DNA of 64,000 bases from an uncultured bacterium (GTDB taxonomy: Bacteria > Krumholzibacteriota > Krumholzibacteriia > LZORAL124-64-63). Location: contig CALMJK010000003.1 of NCBI GenBank assembly GCA_937864225.1, positions 248,001 through 312,000 on the forward strand. Reading direction: 5' to 3'. The notes below the pieces were generated by a model. The model saw only the letters and a list, made by a program, of their open reading frames with translations. It was not told the origin of the DNA and searched no databases. Below, piece by piece: positions 18,498 through 26,913 of this stretch. The first letter of the stretch is position 1, and every line of letters starts with the position of its first letter. A program made the position numbers and the translations under genes.

Positions 18498-19859
18498 GTG
18501 TTCGGCTGCGTTTCAGGCAGACGTCTGCGCGCCGCGCGGACGTGGGCGGCGGGCGTGGGGTTGGCGGGCCTGCTGGCTTGCCCCGCGGCAGCGTCGCCGG
18601 CGCGCGCGGGCGCGCCGGCCCTGACGCGCGTGGTCGTGGGCAGGGTGGAGGGGGTCATCGGGCCCATCACCGCGGACTACCTGAGCGCCGGGCTGCAACG
18701 CGCCGCCGGCGAGGGCGCCGAATTGTACGTGCTGGAGCTCGACACGCCCGGTGGGCTCGATCCCGCCATGCGGCGGATGGTTCAGGCGATTCTTGCCTCG
18801 CCCATCGCCGTCGCGGTTTGGGTGGGACCGGCGGGCGCGCGGGCCGCCTCGGCGGGTTTCTTCTTGCTGACGGCGGCGCACGTGGCGGCGATGGAACCGA
18901 CCACCAACACCGGCGCGGCCAGTCCGGTGTCGCTCGGCGGCGGCATGGACTCGACGATGGCCGCCAAGGTGACGAACGACGCGGCGGCCTACATCCGCGC
19001 GCTGGCCGAGCTGCGCGGGCGGAACGCGGACTGGTGCGAGCGGGCGGTGCGGGAGGCGGTCTCGGCGCCGGCGGCGCAGGCCGTGCGGCTGGGGGTCGCC
19101 GACCTCGTCGCCGAGGACGTCGCGGCATTGCTGGCGGCGATCGATGGACGCGTGGTCAAGCTGCCGGGGGGCGACAAGACGCTGCGCACGGCCGGCGCCG
19201 AACTCGTGCGCAGGCCGCCCGGCTGGCGCGCGCGTCTGTTGCAGCGGATCACGGACCCGACGATTGCCTACATCTGCCTGCTGCTGGGTTTCTACGGCCT
19301 GTTCTTCGAGCTCAGCAATCCCGGATCGGTGTTGCCGGGCGTGGTCGGCGCCCTCTGCCTCCTGGTGGCGTTCATGGCGCTGCAGAGCCTGCCGGTCAAT
19401 CTCGCGGGCCTGCTGTTGCTGGTGCTGGGCCTGGGGTTGTTTTTGCTGGAGGTCAAGGTGACGAGCCATGGCGTCCTGGCGGCCGGCGGCACGGTGGGCC
19501 TGCTCCTGGGGTCGCTGCTGCTGTTTGAAACAGTGCCTCCTTTCGCGGCCCTCTCGCTGGGGATCGTGCTGCCGGCGGTGGTGGTGACGGCGGCCTTCTT
19601 CCTGCTGATCGTCGGGTTGGGCCTGGCGGCGCAGCGGCGGCCTCCGCGCGCCGGCCTGGAATCGCTGCCGGGGGAGGTGGCGGAGGTCGTGCGCGACGAT
19701 GGCCCGAGCGGACAGGGGCACGCGCTGCGGGTGATGGTGGTCGGCGAATTGTGGGCGGCCCGCTCCGACCGCCCGCTGGGGCGGGGCGAGCGCGTGCGCG
19801 TCACGGGTCGCGAGGGGCGCACGCTCTTGGTCGAGCGGATGGGTGAGGACGAGTCATGA
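18498..19859 (+). CDS. Membrane-bound ClpP-class serine protease with NfeD domain
   Basis: A 453-residue long-form NfeD protein. GTG 18498 begins a likely signal sequence ([20 protein letters not shown]). The SppA/ClpP-fold protease region follows: [12 protein letters not shown], the nucleophile in [11 protein letters not shown] (about Ser118) and the general base Lys in [14 protein letters not shown] (about Lys157). Four or more membrane helices follow (residues about 250-375), then a soluble OB-like NfeD domain near residues 390-453. Archaeal relatives cleave stomatin, and the next gene is a slipin. The upstream region 18388-18497 shows nothing definite. Confidence 0.9.
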   Translation: MFGCVSGRRLRAARTWAAGVGLAGLLACPAAASPARAGAPALTRVVVGRVEGVIGPITADYLSAGLQRAAGEGAELYVLELDTPGGLDPAMRRMVQAILASPIAVAVWVGPAGARAASAGFFLLTAAHVAAMEPTTNTGAASPVSLGGGMDSTMAAKVTNDAAAYIRALAELRGRNADWCERAVREAVSAPAAQAVRLGVADLVAEDVAALLAAIDGRVVKLPGGDKTLRTAGAELVRRPPGWRARLLQRITDPTIAYICLLLGFYGLFFELSNPGSVLPGVVGALCLLVAFMALQSLPVNLAGLLLLVLGLGLFLLEVKVTSHGVLAAGGTVGLLLGSLLLFETVPPFAALSLGIVLPAVVVTAAFFLLIVGLGLAAQRRPPRAGLESLPGEVAEVVRDDGPSGQGHALRVMVVGELWAARSDRPLGRGERVRVTGREGRTLLVERMGEDES

Positions 19860-19896
19860 CGGGCGGTCGGCGTGTTCTTCGGCAAGGGGGTGCGTG

Positions 19897-20655
19897 ATGA
19901 CGACCATGTCGCTGGGCTTGGTCCTTTTTCTGGCCCTGCTGTTCTTCGCCAACGCGGTGCGCGTCTTGCGCGAATACGAGCGGGCCGTTGTGTTCCGCCT
20001 GGGGCGCTTGATCGGCATCAAGGGCCCCGGTCTGGTCATTCTGATTCCGCTGATCGACCGCATGGTGCGCATCAGCCTGCGCACCGTGCCGATGGATGTC
20101 GCGCCGCAGGATGTCATCACGCGCGACAACGTGTCCGTCAAGGTGAACGCGGTCATCTATTTCCGGGTCGTGGAGCCGGATCGCGCGGTGATCAACGTGG
20201 AGGATTTTCTGTTCGCCACCACCCAAATGGCGCAGACGACGCTGCGCAGCGTGGTAGGGCAGGCCGAGCTGGACGATCTGCTGTCGAATCGCGAGAAGCT
20301 CAATCTCGAGTTGCAGCAGATCTTGGACGCCGCCACCGACCCCTGGGGCATCAAGGTCTCCACGGTCGAGATCAAGGACGTGGACCTGCCGGTCGAGATG
20401 CGCCGGGCCATGGCCAGGCAAGCGGAGGCGGAACGCGAGCGGCGAGCGAAGGTCATCCACGCCGACGGCGAGTTCCAGGCGAGCGAGCGGTTGGCGGAGG
20501 CCGCCAAGATCCTGTCGGTGGATCCCGCGGCGCTGCAGCTGCGCTATCTGCAGACGCTGTCCGAGATCGCGCGCGAGAACAACTCGACCACGATTTTCCC
20601 GGTGCCGATCGATCTGCTGCGGGCCTGGTTGGGCGATCGCGTCCGGCAGGGCTAG
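19897..20655 (+). CDS. Slipin (stomatin/SPFH family)
   Basis: A 252-residue SPFH-domain protein anchored by one N-terminal helix ([19 protein letters not shown]). The stomatin core is plain: [15 protein letters not shown]-like start, [49 protein letters not shown], and the coiled-coil [32 protein letters not shown]. Such proteins form membrane scaffolds, and the partner NfeD protease is encoded just upstream with 37 bases between. ATG 19897 follows AAGGGGGTGCGTG. Confidence 0.93.
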   Translation: MTTMSLGLVLFLALLFFANAVRVLREYERAVVFRLGRLIGIKGPGLVILIPLIDRMVRISLRTVPMDVAPQDVITRDNVSVKVNAVIYFRVVEPDRAVINVEDFLFATTQMAQTTLRSVVGQAELDDLLSNREKLNLELQQILDAATDPWGIKVSTVEIKDVDLPVEMRRAMARQAEAERERRAKVIHADGEFQASERLAEAAKILSVDPAALQLRYLQTLSEIARENNSTTIFPVPIDLLRAWLGDRVRQG

Positions 20656-20701
20656 GCGGCGGGCGTTGGTGTGCGACCGAGGGCGGGGGGGAGCTTGAAC
20701 G

Positions 20702-21505
20702 ATGATCGTGCAACGCAACGAACGCGGTCGCGCGACTTGCGCGACGATCTGGGTGGCCTTGCTGCTGGTCTTGCTTCCGGCGAGTGCGGTCTACGGGCAG
20801 GATAGGCCCGAGCGCGCTCCAACGGGTCGGCATAAGGCGCCGGCGGATACGTCCCGGGCGGCGAGATCAGCGCGGGGGGCGGAGTGGGGCCACTGGTCGT
20901 TCCAGATCGGCGGGGGCGTGCTCAGCAGCGGCGATCTGTTCCGGGTCGTCGTGCCCAGCGGCTTCCCGCGGCCGTGGCTGGCGCCTTCGGGCGCCGCCTT
21001 CAACGCGTCGGAGTTTCTCGTGACGCTGGACGAGGACCTGTTGTTCGGCGCGGCGGTTTCGCGGGCGCTGGGCGGGCGCTGGCACCTGCGGGCCGACCTG
21101 GCCTGGGCGCAGGTCGACGCGACGGCGGAGGCGCGCATCAGCGAGACGGTCGAGCTGCATCTTTGGGAGCGTCTGACCTTCGTCACGTTTTCGGCGGGCG
21201 TCGAGTGCCGGCTCGTGGACGGCCAGCTGACGTACCCGTATGCAATGGGCGGCGTGGTGCTGGCCGGTCTATCGGCGACGAAATCGGCGGAATTGGACCA
21301 GACGGTCCTCGCCCCCCGGCTGGGGGTGGGATTCCAACTGGGCCTGCGCCAGGGCTGGTGCGTGCGCGCAGAGGTGCGCGACACGATCCGCCAGTTTGAC
21401 CTGACCAGCTACGGGGATTCCGCGCTTTTCGAGGGCTGCGAGTTCGAACAGCGCGGCCCGCAGCATCTTTTCGAGGTTTTGGGTGCTGTGCGCATCTGGT
21501 TGTGA
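20702..21505 (+). CDS. Putative outer membrane beta-barrel protein
   Basis: A 267-residue protein with a signal peptide (ATIWVALLLVLLPASAVYGQ). The mature part alternates polar and hydrophobic residues as beta strands do (HWSFQIGGGVLSSGDLF, LFGAAVSRALGGRWHLRADLAWAQVD, LAPRLGVGFQLGLRQGWCVRAEVRDTIRQF) and ends VLGAVRIWL, an aromatic-containing terminal strand as in barrel proteins. I recognise no family. GGGGGAGC precedes the ATG by about eight bases. Confidence 0.65.
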   Translation: MIVQRNERGRATCATIWVALLLVLLPASAVYGQDRPERAPTGRHKAPADTSRAARSARGAEWGHWSFQIGGGVLSSGDLFRVVVPSGFPRPWLAPSGAAFNASEFLVTLDEDLLFGAAVSRALGGRWHLRADLAWAQVDATAEARISETVELHLWERLTFVTFSAGVECRLVDGQLTYPYAMGGVVLAGLSATKSAELDQTVLAPRLGVGFQLGLRQGWCVRAEVRDTIRQFDLTSYGDSALFEGCEFEQRGPQHLFEVLGAVRIWL

Positions 21506-21642
21506 TTTGGGCCGGCTTGCGCAGGCGTCGCCGGGAGGAGACACCTGAGATCAAACGCGAAGAAAGCTCGATAAACAATTGTGATAAATAATTTTATACC
21601 ATTTCAGCCAAGGCCGCGATCGGGTGCCCGCGCCTTTTTCTT

Positions 21643-21671
21643 TTGGCCCTGGGGTCGCCGAGGCATATACT
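21643..21671 (+). promoter_or_regulatory. Candidate sigma70 promoter for the ParA gene
   Basis: TTGGCC, a 17-base spacer, then TATACT, about 80 bases before the ParA start. Upstream (21570-21600) is an unusually AT-rich patch containing ACAATTGT, which has no assignable function. The 21506-21753 gap contains nothing else I can identify. Confidence 0.5.
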
Positions 21672-21753
21672 ACAAGGTTCGCTGAACGGTTTTCACGCAA
21701 GATCCGGATGGCCAACCACGCTGCGCCAGCGGCCACTCCGGAGGAGGCACGCC

Positions 21754-22593
21754 ATGAGCAACGTCATCGCCGTGGTCAACCACAAGGGGGGCTCCGGCAA
21801 GACGACCACCGCCATCAATCTGGCGGCGGGGCTGACGCGCTATAGCGACATCACGTCGTCGTGCCTCCTGATCGACATGGATCCCCACGGCTGCGCGACG
21901 TCCACTCTCTTGGGGAAGCTGGACGGCGAACCCCCGGCGCGCAGCGTTTTCGACGTGTTGCGGCGGGCGATTACGCCCCACGACGGCATCACGTCGACTG
22001 TCTACGACGAAAACATCGACATCCTGCCGTCCAACCCCTCGCTGGACAGCATGGCCAAGACGCAGATCATCGACCGCTTGGCCAAGGTCACGCAGGCGCT
22101 GGCCACCTCCTATGGCTGGATCATCATCGACACGCCCCCGAACCTGGGCGTGCTGACCCAGAATGCCCTGGTGGCCGCGGACTACGTCATCATCCCGACG
22201 CCGTGCACCGGCTTGGCCGTGCCGCCGCTTCGCCAACTGAAGGCCATGATCGAGCAGATTCAGGAGCGGCAAAACGTCTGGCTGCAGAACCTGGGCGTGC
22301 TGATCACGATGAAGGACGGCAGGACGCCGCTGCACAAGGACGCGCTGCGCGAGTTGAAGAGCCTCTTCAAGAACGACCTCTTCAAGACGAACATCACGAC
22401 GAACATCAAGATCGAGGAGGCGCCGGCGGTTTTCCGCAGCATCTTCTCCTACGATTCCGGCTGTCTCGGTGCTTCGCTCTACCGCGACTGGATCAAGGGC
22501 GAATTGATCAAGCGGCACAAGCTGCTGGAGAAGAAGAGGGTGGAGCGGATCGAGAGCGCTCCCCAGCCGGTCACCCCGCCTCCCGCGGCCTGA
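21754..22593 (+). CDS. ParA family ATPase (orphan, no ParB adjacent)
   Basis: A 279-residue MinD/ParA-type ATPase. ATG 21754 has GGAGGAGG four to six bases upstream. The deviant Walker A NHKGGSGKTTTAINLA is at residues 9-24, with LLIDMDPHGCATST (switch I/ Walker A' region) and IIIDTPPNLGVLTQNALVAADYVIIPTPC (Walker B). The C terminus ends in a basic then proline-rich tail. No parB or parS is visible nearby, so it may position a protein cargo rather than a chromosome. It converges on, and overlaps by 23 bases, the hydrolase gene on the other strand. Confidence 0.85.
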   Translation: MSNVIAVVNHKGGSGKTTTAINLAAGLTRYSDITSSCLLIDMDPHGCATSTLLGKLDGEPPARSVFDVLRRAITPHDGITSTVYDENIDILPSNPSLDSMAKTQIIDRLAKVTQALATSYGWIIIDTPPNLGVLTQNALVAADYVIIPTPCTGLAVPPLRQLKAMIEQIQERQNVWLQNLGVLITMKDGRTPLHKDALRELKSLFKNDLFKTNITTNIKIEEAPAVFRSIFSYDSGCLGASLYRDWIKGELIKRHKLLEKKRVERIESAPQPVTPPPAA

Positions 22594-23215
22594 CGAAGGG
22601 GTTCCCGGCCATCTCTGCGCCGACCGTCGTGGCCGGGCCATGTCCCGGGTGCAGCTTCGTTGCCGGCGCCAACCCGTAAACGCGCTCGCGGATGCTGCGA
22701 GTCAGGGCGGCCAGATCGCCGCCCGGCAGATCCGTGCGCCCGACCGACCCCGCGAAGATCAGGTCGCCGACGAGCGCGAGCGCGTCCCAAGCGAACATCA
22801 CATGGCCCGGCGTGTGGCCCGGCACGTGCTTGACCTTCAGGTGCCGGCCGCCGAAGGGGATCTCCTCGCCGTCCGCGAGCTGCGCCCGGCAGCGGGGCCG
22901 AGCAGTCACTGGAAAGCCCAGATGGGCCTGGTGCGCGGGCATGTCGTTGACGAGCGGCAGATCGAGAGGGTGCAGCAGCAGCGGTACGTCGTGCACCGCT
23001 TGGATGGCGGCCGCCGCCCCGACGTGGTCGAAATGTCCGTGCGTGGCAGCCAGAAGCGACAAGCGGCAACCGCCTTTCGCCAGGCGCGCCAACAGTCGCT
23101 GCGGCTCGTCGCCGGGATCGAACAGCGCCGCCTCGCCGGTCGCCGGCGACTCCAGGAGGTACGCGTTCACCGCCAGCGGGCCCACCGGCAGCCGAGTCAA
23201 CAGCCAGTCCGTCAT
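22571..23215 (-). CDS. Metallo-beta-lactamase-fold hydrolase (glyoxalase II-like)
   Basis: A 214-residue protein with the metal-binding THGHFDHVG at about residues 59-67, a further ligand in VPGHTPGHV and GDLIFAGSVGRTDLPGG, and a late histidine in LHPGHGP. This is the pattern of the glyoxalase-II-like branch that hydrolyses thioesters such as S-lactoylglutathione; substrate here is unknown. It lies 54 bases downstream of ino1 on the same strand and is probably co-transcribed with it. Its 3-prime end overlaps the ParA gene. Confidence 0.88.
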   Translation of the reverse strand: MTDWLLTRLPVGPLAVNAYLLESPATGEAALFDPGDEPQRLLARLAKGGCRLSLLAATHGHFDHVGAAAAIQAVHDVPLLLHPLDLPLVNDMPAHQAHLGFPVTARPRCRAQLADGEEIPFGGRHLKVKHVPGHTPGHVMFAWDALALVGDLIFAGSVGRTDLPGGDLAALTRSIRERVYGLAPATKLHPGHGPATTVGAEMAGNPFVRPREAG

Positions 23216-23269
23216 CGGTCCGCTACCGCCCGACTTGGTTCGCCGGCACCCGCGGCCCCGGCGGCGCGT

Positions 23270-24589
23270 CTATGACTCATCGTAGTACTCGCGCCCCAAG
23301 TGCGTGATCATGTCTTCGCCCATCATCCAGCGCAGCGTGTTCTTGAGCTTCGTGTGTTGGATGAACAGGTCGTGCTCCGGGTAGAGGCCCGCCGGGACCA
23401 CCGGGCTCTTGAAGTAGAAGGAGAGCCATTCCTGGATGCCGGCCAGACCCGCGCGCTTGGCGAGATCCATGAACAGCACGAGGTCGAGCACGATGGGAGC
23501 GGCGAGGATGGAGTCGCGGCAGAGGAAGTCGACCTTGATCTGCATGGGGTAACCGAGCCAGCCGAAGATGTCGATGTTGTCCCAGCCCTCTTTGTTGTCG
23601 CCGCGCGGGGGATAGTAGTTGATCCGCACCTTGTGGAAGAGGTGCCCGTACAGATCGGGGTAGAGCTGGGGCTGCAGGATGTTGTCCAGCACGCCGAGCT
23701 TCGATTCTTCCTTGGTCTTGAAGGACTCGGGATCGTCCAGCACCTCGCCGTCCCGGTTGCCGAGGATGTTGGTGGAGTACCAGCCGGCCACGCCGAGCAA
23801 GCGCGCCTTGAAGCCGGGGGCCAGGATCGTCTTCATCAGCGTTTGGCCGGTCTTGAAGTCCTTGCCGGCCAGGGGCGCGCCGGTGCGCTTGGCCAACTCC
23901 TCGATGGCGGGCAGATCCCCGCTCAGATTCGGGGCGCCGTTGGCGTAGGCGATGCCGCTACGGGCCGCGGCATAGGCGTAGATCATGCTCGGGGCTATCT
24001 CCGGATGGCTGTCGCGCAGTCCCTTTTCGAAGGCGGCCAGAGTCTCGTGCACCTCCGAGCGCTTCATGAAAATCTCGGTGGAGCCGCACCAGATCATGAC
24101 GACGCGATCGCAGCCGTTGGTCTTGCGAAACCCCTCGATGTCCTCGATGAGGGCCTCGGCGAGCGCCATCTTGCTGCGCCCCTTCTTCACGTGCTTGCCG
24201 TCGAGCTTCTTGACGTAATAATTGTCGAAGACAGCCTTCATCGGACGGATGCCCGTCAGAAATCCCTGCAATTCCTCGATCAGCGTCCGGTCCAGGACGC
24301 CGGCCTTGAGGGCGGCCTCGTAGGCGGAATCCTCGAAAATGTCCCAGCCGCCGAAGACGAGATCGTCGAGCCCGGCCAGGGGCACGAAATTCCGGATCAG
24401 CGGCTGGCGGTTGTCGGTCCGCTTGCCCAGCCTGATGTGTCCCATTTGCGTGAGGCTGCCGATGGGCAACCGCAGGCCGCGACGCACCGCTTCCACGCCG
24501 GCAATGAACGTGGTGGCCACGGCGCCCATTCCGGGCGTCAGGATGCCCAGCTTACCTTGAGCTGGCTTGATCGACAGGCCTTCAACCAT
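23270..24589 (-). CDS. ino1: Inositol-3-phosphate synthase
   Basis: A 439-residue enzyme converting glucose 6-phosphate to L-myo-inositol 1(3)-phosphate with bound NAD. The N terminus shows a Rossmann glycine pattern (GILTPGMGAVATTFIAGVEA). Family regions include FGGWDIFEDSAYEAA, MIWCGSTEIF, NGAPN, GKDFKTGQTLMKTILAPGFKARLLGVAGWYSTNILGNRDGEVL and KVRINYYPPRGDNKEGWDNIDIFGWLGYPMQIKVDFLCRDSILAAPIVLDL. I chose ATG 24589, preceded by GAGAGGAG. Product could feed phosphatidylinositol-type lipids or a compatible solute. Confidence 0.93.
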   Translation of the reverse strand: MVEGLSIKPAQGKLGILTPGMGAVATTFIAGVEAVRRGLRLPIGSLTQMGHIRLGKRTDNRQPLIRNFVPLAGLDDLVFGGWDIFEDSAYEAALKAGVLDRTLIEELQGFLTGIRPMKAVFDNYYVKKLDGKHVKKGRSKMALAEALIEDIEGFRKTNGCDRVVMIWCGSTEIFMKRSEVHETLAAFEKGLRDSHPEIAPSMIYAYAAARSGIAYANGAPNLSGDLPAIEELAKRTGAPLAGKDFKTGQTLMKTILAPGFKARLLGVAGWYSTNILGNRDGEVLDDPESFKTKEESKLGVLDNILQPQLYPDLYGHLFHKVRINYYPPRGDNKEGWDNIDIFGWLGYPMQIKVDFLCRDSILAAPIVLDLVLFMDLAKRAGLAGIQEWLSFYFKSPVVPAGLYPEHDLFIQHTKLKNTLRWMMGEDMITHLGREYYDES

Positions 24590-24636
24590 GGGAACTCCTC
24601 TCTTGCAGTTCAACGGAATGCCGGAAGCGACGCGAA

Positions 24637-24665
24637 AGCATATGGCACGGTCCGCCTCATGGCAA
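24637..24665 (-). promoter_or_regulatory. Candidate sigma70 promoter for ino1
   Basis: On the minus strand: TTGCCA (24665-24660), a 17-base spacer, then TATGCT (24642-24637). It would start the ino1 message about 40 bases before its ATG. It is divergent from the aminotransferase promoter. Confidence 0.5.
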
Positions 24666-24752
24666 AACCTATGTTGCGCCCGGCGCCGCGCGCCGGAATT
24701 CGCGGGCGAAGCGGGAGCAAGCGGGCCAGATTTGATTTAAAAGCACATTTCC

Positions 24753-24781
24753 TGGAGATATTGCCAGCATCGTGTTAGAAT
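24753..24781 (+). promoter_or_regulatory. Candidate extended -10 promoter for the DegT aminotransferase gene
   Basis: TGGAGA, 17 bases, then TAGAAT with a TG one base upstream (TGTTAGAAT). Expected start is about 35 bases before ATG 24823. The surrounding 60 bases are noticeably more AT-rich than the rest of the window. Confidence 0.5.
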
Positions 24782-24822
24782 GGAAGGCGGTGTTGGCGAG
24801 AGTCCGGTTGCGGGAGGAAGGC

Positions 24823-25923
24823 ATGGAAAAGATGGTGCGACCGGTGCCGTTCCTGGACCTGAGGGCACAGCTGGCGCCTCTGCGGAGCGAAATCGACGCC
24901 GCGATCGCGTCGGTCATCGATCGGACCGCGTTCATTCTCAGCGATCACGTGACCGCCTTCGAGCAGGACTTCGCCGCCTTCTGCGGAGCCAGCCATTGCG
25001 TGGGCGTGGACTCCGGCACCCAGGCGCTGCATCTAGCGTTGCGCGCCCTGGGCGTGGGGCCGGGGGACGAGGTCATCACCGTCCCCAACACTTTCATCGC
25101 GACGGTCGAGGCGATCATCTACACGGGCGCCACGCCCGTGCTGGTCGATGTGGACCCTGACACGTGGCTTATCGATCCGCGCGCCGTCGAGCGTGCGCTC
25201 ACGCCTCGCACGAAGGCGATCCTTCCCGTGCACCTTTTCGGTCATCCCGCGCCCATGGACGAGATCCGGGCGCTGGCCGCCGGCGTTGGCGCGGTCGTGG
25301 TGGAGGACGCCTGTCAGGCGCACGGAGCGCGCTTGAGGGGCCAGCGCTGCGGCAAACTGGGACGTGCCGCCGGCTTCAGCTTCTACCCGGGCAAGAACCT
25401 GGGCGGTTTCGGCGACGGTGGCGCGATCGTCACCGACGATGCCGAACTGGCGGCGCTAGCGCGCAGCCTGCGCCATCACGGGCAGGGAGCCAAGAACATC
25501 CACGACCACGTGGGCTACACGGGGCGGCTCGATTCGCTCCAGGCCGCCGTGCTGCGGGTCAAACTGCCCCATCTGGACCGGTGGAACGGCGCGCGGCGCC
25601 GCCTTGCCGCCCATTACCGCCGGCGCCTGGCCGGGTCGTTCCGGATGCCCAGGGTCCTGGACGGCGCGGAGGCTGTTCACCATCTTTTCCCTATCCACGT
25701 CGCCGATCCCGACCAGACCGTCAGTCGCCTGCAGGCCGCGGGCGTGTCTTGCGGGCGGCACTACCCGATCGCGGTGCACCTGCAGCCCGCGCTGGCGTGC
25801 CTCGGCCGCGGGGGAGGGTCGTTCCCGGTCGCGGAGGAACTCTGCGCGGGGATCATATCCCTGCCAATTTATGCGGAAATGGATGAAGAGATGGTAGACG
25901 CGGTGTGCTCGGCTTTGCTATAA
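24823..25923 (+). CDS. DegT/DnrJ/EryC1/StrS aminotransferase (WbpE-like)
   Basis: A 366-residue PLP-dependent sugar aminotransferase. ATG 24823 follows GGGAGGA. Family landmarks are VPFLDLRAQ, SGTQALHLALRALGVGPGDEVITVPNTFIATVEAI, VVVEDACQAHGA and the PLP lysine in FSFYPGKNLGGFGDGGAIVT. It introduces an amino group on a keto nucleotide sugar for surface glycan synthesis. With the WbpB-like gene at 26914 and the WbpA-like gene at 54057, it would fit the diacetamido-uronic acid pathway. Its stop codon is overlapped by a strong promoter for the next gene. Confidence 0.9.
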   Translation: MEKMVRPVPFLDLRAQLAPLRSEIDAAIASVIDRTAFILSDHVTAFEQDFAAFCGASHCVGVDSGTQALHLALRALGVGPGDEVITVPNTFIATVEAIIYTGATPVLVDVDPDTWLIDPRAVERALTPRTKAILPVHLFGHPAPMDEIRALAAGVGAVVVEDACQAHGARLRGQRCGKLGRAAGFSFYPGKNLGGFGDGGAIVTDDAELAALARSLRHHGQGAKNIHDHVGYTGRLDSLQAAVLRVKLPHLDRWNGARRRLAAHYRRRLAGSFRMPRVLDGAEAVHHLFPIHVADPDQTVSRLQAAGVSCGRHYPIAVHLQPALACLGRGGGSFPVAEELCAGIISLPIYAEMDEEMVDAVCSALL

Positions 25924-25924
25924 T
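25895..25924 (+). promoter_or_regulatory. Extended -10 promoter inside the end of the aminotransferase gene
   Basis: TAGACG, an 18-base spacer and a perfect TATAAT with an upstream TG (TGCTATAAT). The -10 includes the TAA stop of the aminotransferase. The transcript would have an untranslated leader of about 120 bases before the sugar transferase ATG at 26052. Confidence 0.55.
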
Positions 25925-26051
25925 GAGTATGGTGCTTGGTTCAAGGCGGCGGGGTTGGCAAGAGAAAGGAGTTTATGCGGGATTGCTAACGCGTTGTTCC
26001 TGAATGACATCCTTTGCTGACTTCTGCGTTGCGCAGAGAGGGAACGGCACC

Positions 26052-26783
26052 ATGAAGGAAGACGCGGTAGCGGCGACGCGCGTGGTCGATCGGTTTTTGT
26101 CTCTTCCGCCCACCCTCTGGATCCCCGTCGATGCCTCGCGGCTGGACGGCTGGCAAGGCGCCGCCAAGCGGGTTTTCGACCTGGCGGCTGGGGCGTTAGC
26201 CCTGGCCATGACCAGCCCGCTCTTCCTGGTGTTGGCCATCCTCATCAAACGCTCCGGGCCGGGACCGGTCTTTTTCGTGCAGGAGCGCATCGGCAAGGAC
26301 GGGCAGCGCTTCCGCTTCTACAAGTTCCGGACCATGCGCCATCACAGCGACGACGCCATTCACCGCCAATTCGCGGCCATGTTCATCAACGGCGAGCCCG
26401 CGGGTTGCCGGCAGGGGAACTCGAGCCGAATCTACAAGATGACGGACGACCCGCGCGTGACCTGCGTGGGACGCTGGCTGCGCAAGACCTCCCTGGACGA
26501 GCTGCCGCAGCTCATCAACATCGTCAAGGGTGAGATGTCGTTCGTCGGACCCCGCCCCCCCATCGCCTACGAGCTTGAGCACTACCAGCAGTGGCATTAC
26601 GAGCGGTTGAAGGTCACGCCCGGACTCACCGGGCTGTGGCAGGTCAGCGGGCGCAGCAACGTTCCTTTCGACGAGATGGTTCGTCTCGATCTCCATTACA
26701 TCAACAACTGGTCGCTCGGCATGGATCTGCGCATCCTGGCCCGGACGCTGCCGGTTGTCGTGCAGGGCACCGGGGGATATTGA
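26052..26783 (+). CDS. Undecaprenyl-phosphate sugar phosphotransferase (small phosphoglycosyl transferase)
   Basis: A 243-residue monotopic phosphoglycosyl transferase that transfers a sugar-1-phosphate to undecaprenyl phosphate, the first step of glycan assembly. The membrane helix [27 protein letters not shown] is at about residues 37-63, followed by [49 protein letters not shown] and [33 protein letters not shown] 26052 follows GAGGGA; the track start at 26004 adds unconserved residues. It lacks the long multi-helix N terminus of WcaJ. Confidence 0.9.
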   Translation: MKEDAVAATRVVDRFLSLPPTLWIPVDASRLDGWQGAAKRVFDLAAGALALAMTSPLFLVLAILIKRSGPGPVFFVQERIGKDGQRFRFYKFRTMRHHSDDAIHRQFAAMFINGEPAGCRQGNSSRIYKMTDDPRVTCVGRWLRKTSLDELPQLINIVKGEMSFVGPRPPIAYELEHYQQWHYERLKVTPGLTGLWQVSGRSNVPFDEMVRLDLHYINNWSLGMDLRILARTLPVVVQGTGGY

Positions 26784-26913
26784 GACCGGTGTTCCTCCCG
26801 AGGCCAGAGCGGAATGCCGACGGTGATCACCGGTGGGTCCGGACCGACCGGGATGTCGCGCGCCGCGCGGTCCAGCTCGACTCGGGGACGCGCTCAATCC
26901 GAGGAGGCGACGC

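Noticed and set aside
21570-21600. AT-rich patch as a replication origin or parS site next to the ParA gene
   Set aside because: No DnaA boxes or 16-base parS palindrome can be seen; only a short ACAATTGT palindrome.
25966-25989. A tiny ORF (M-R-D-C-stop) after AAAGGAG in the sugar transferase leader
   Set aside because: The Shine-Dalgarno is only three bases from the ATG and four codons carry no regulatory pattern such as repeated codons.
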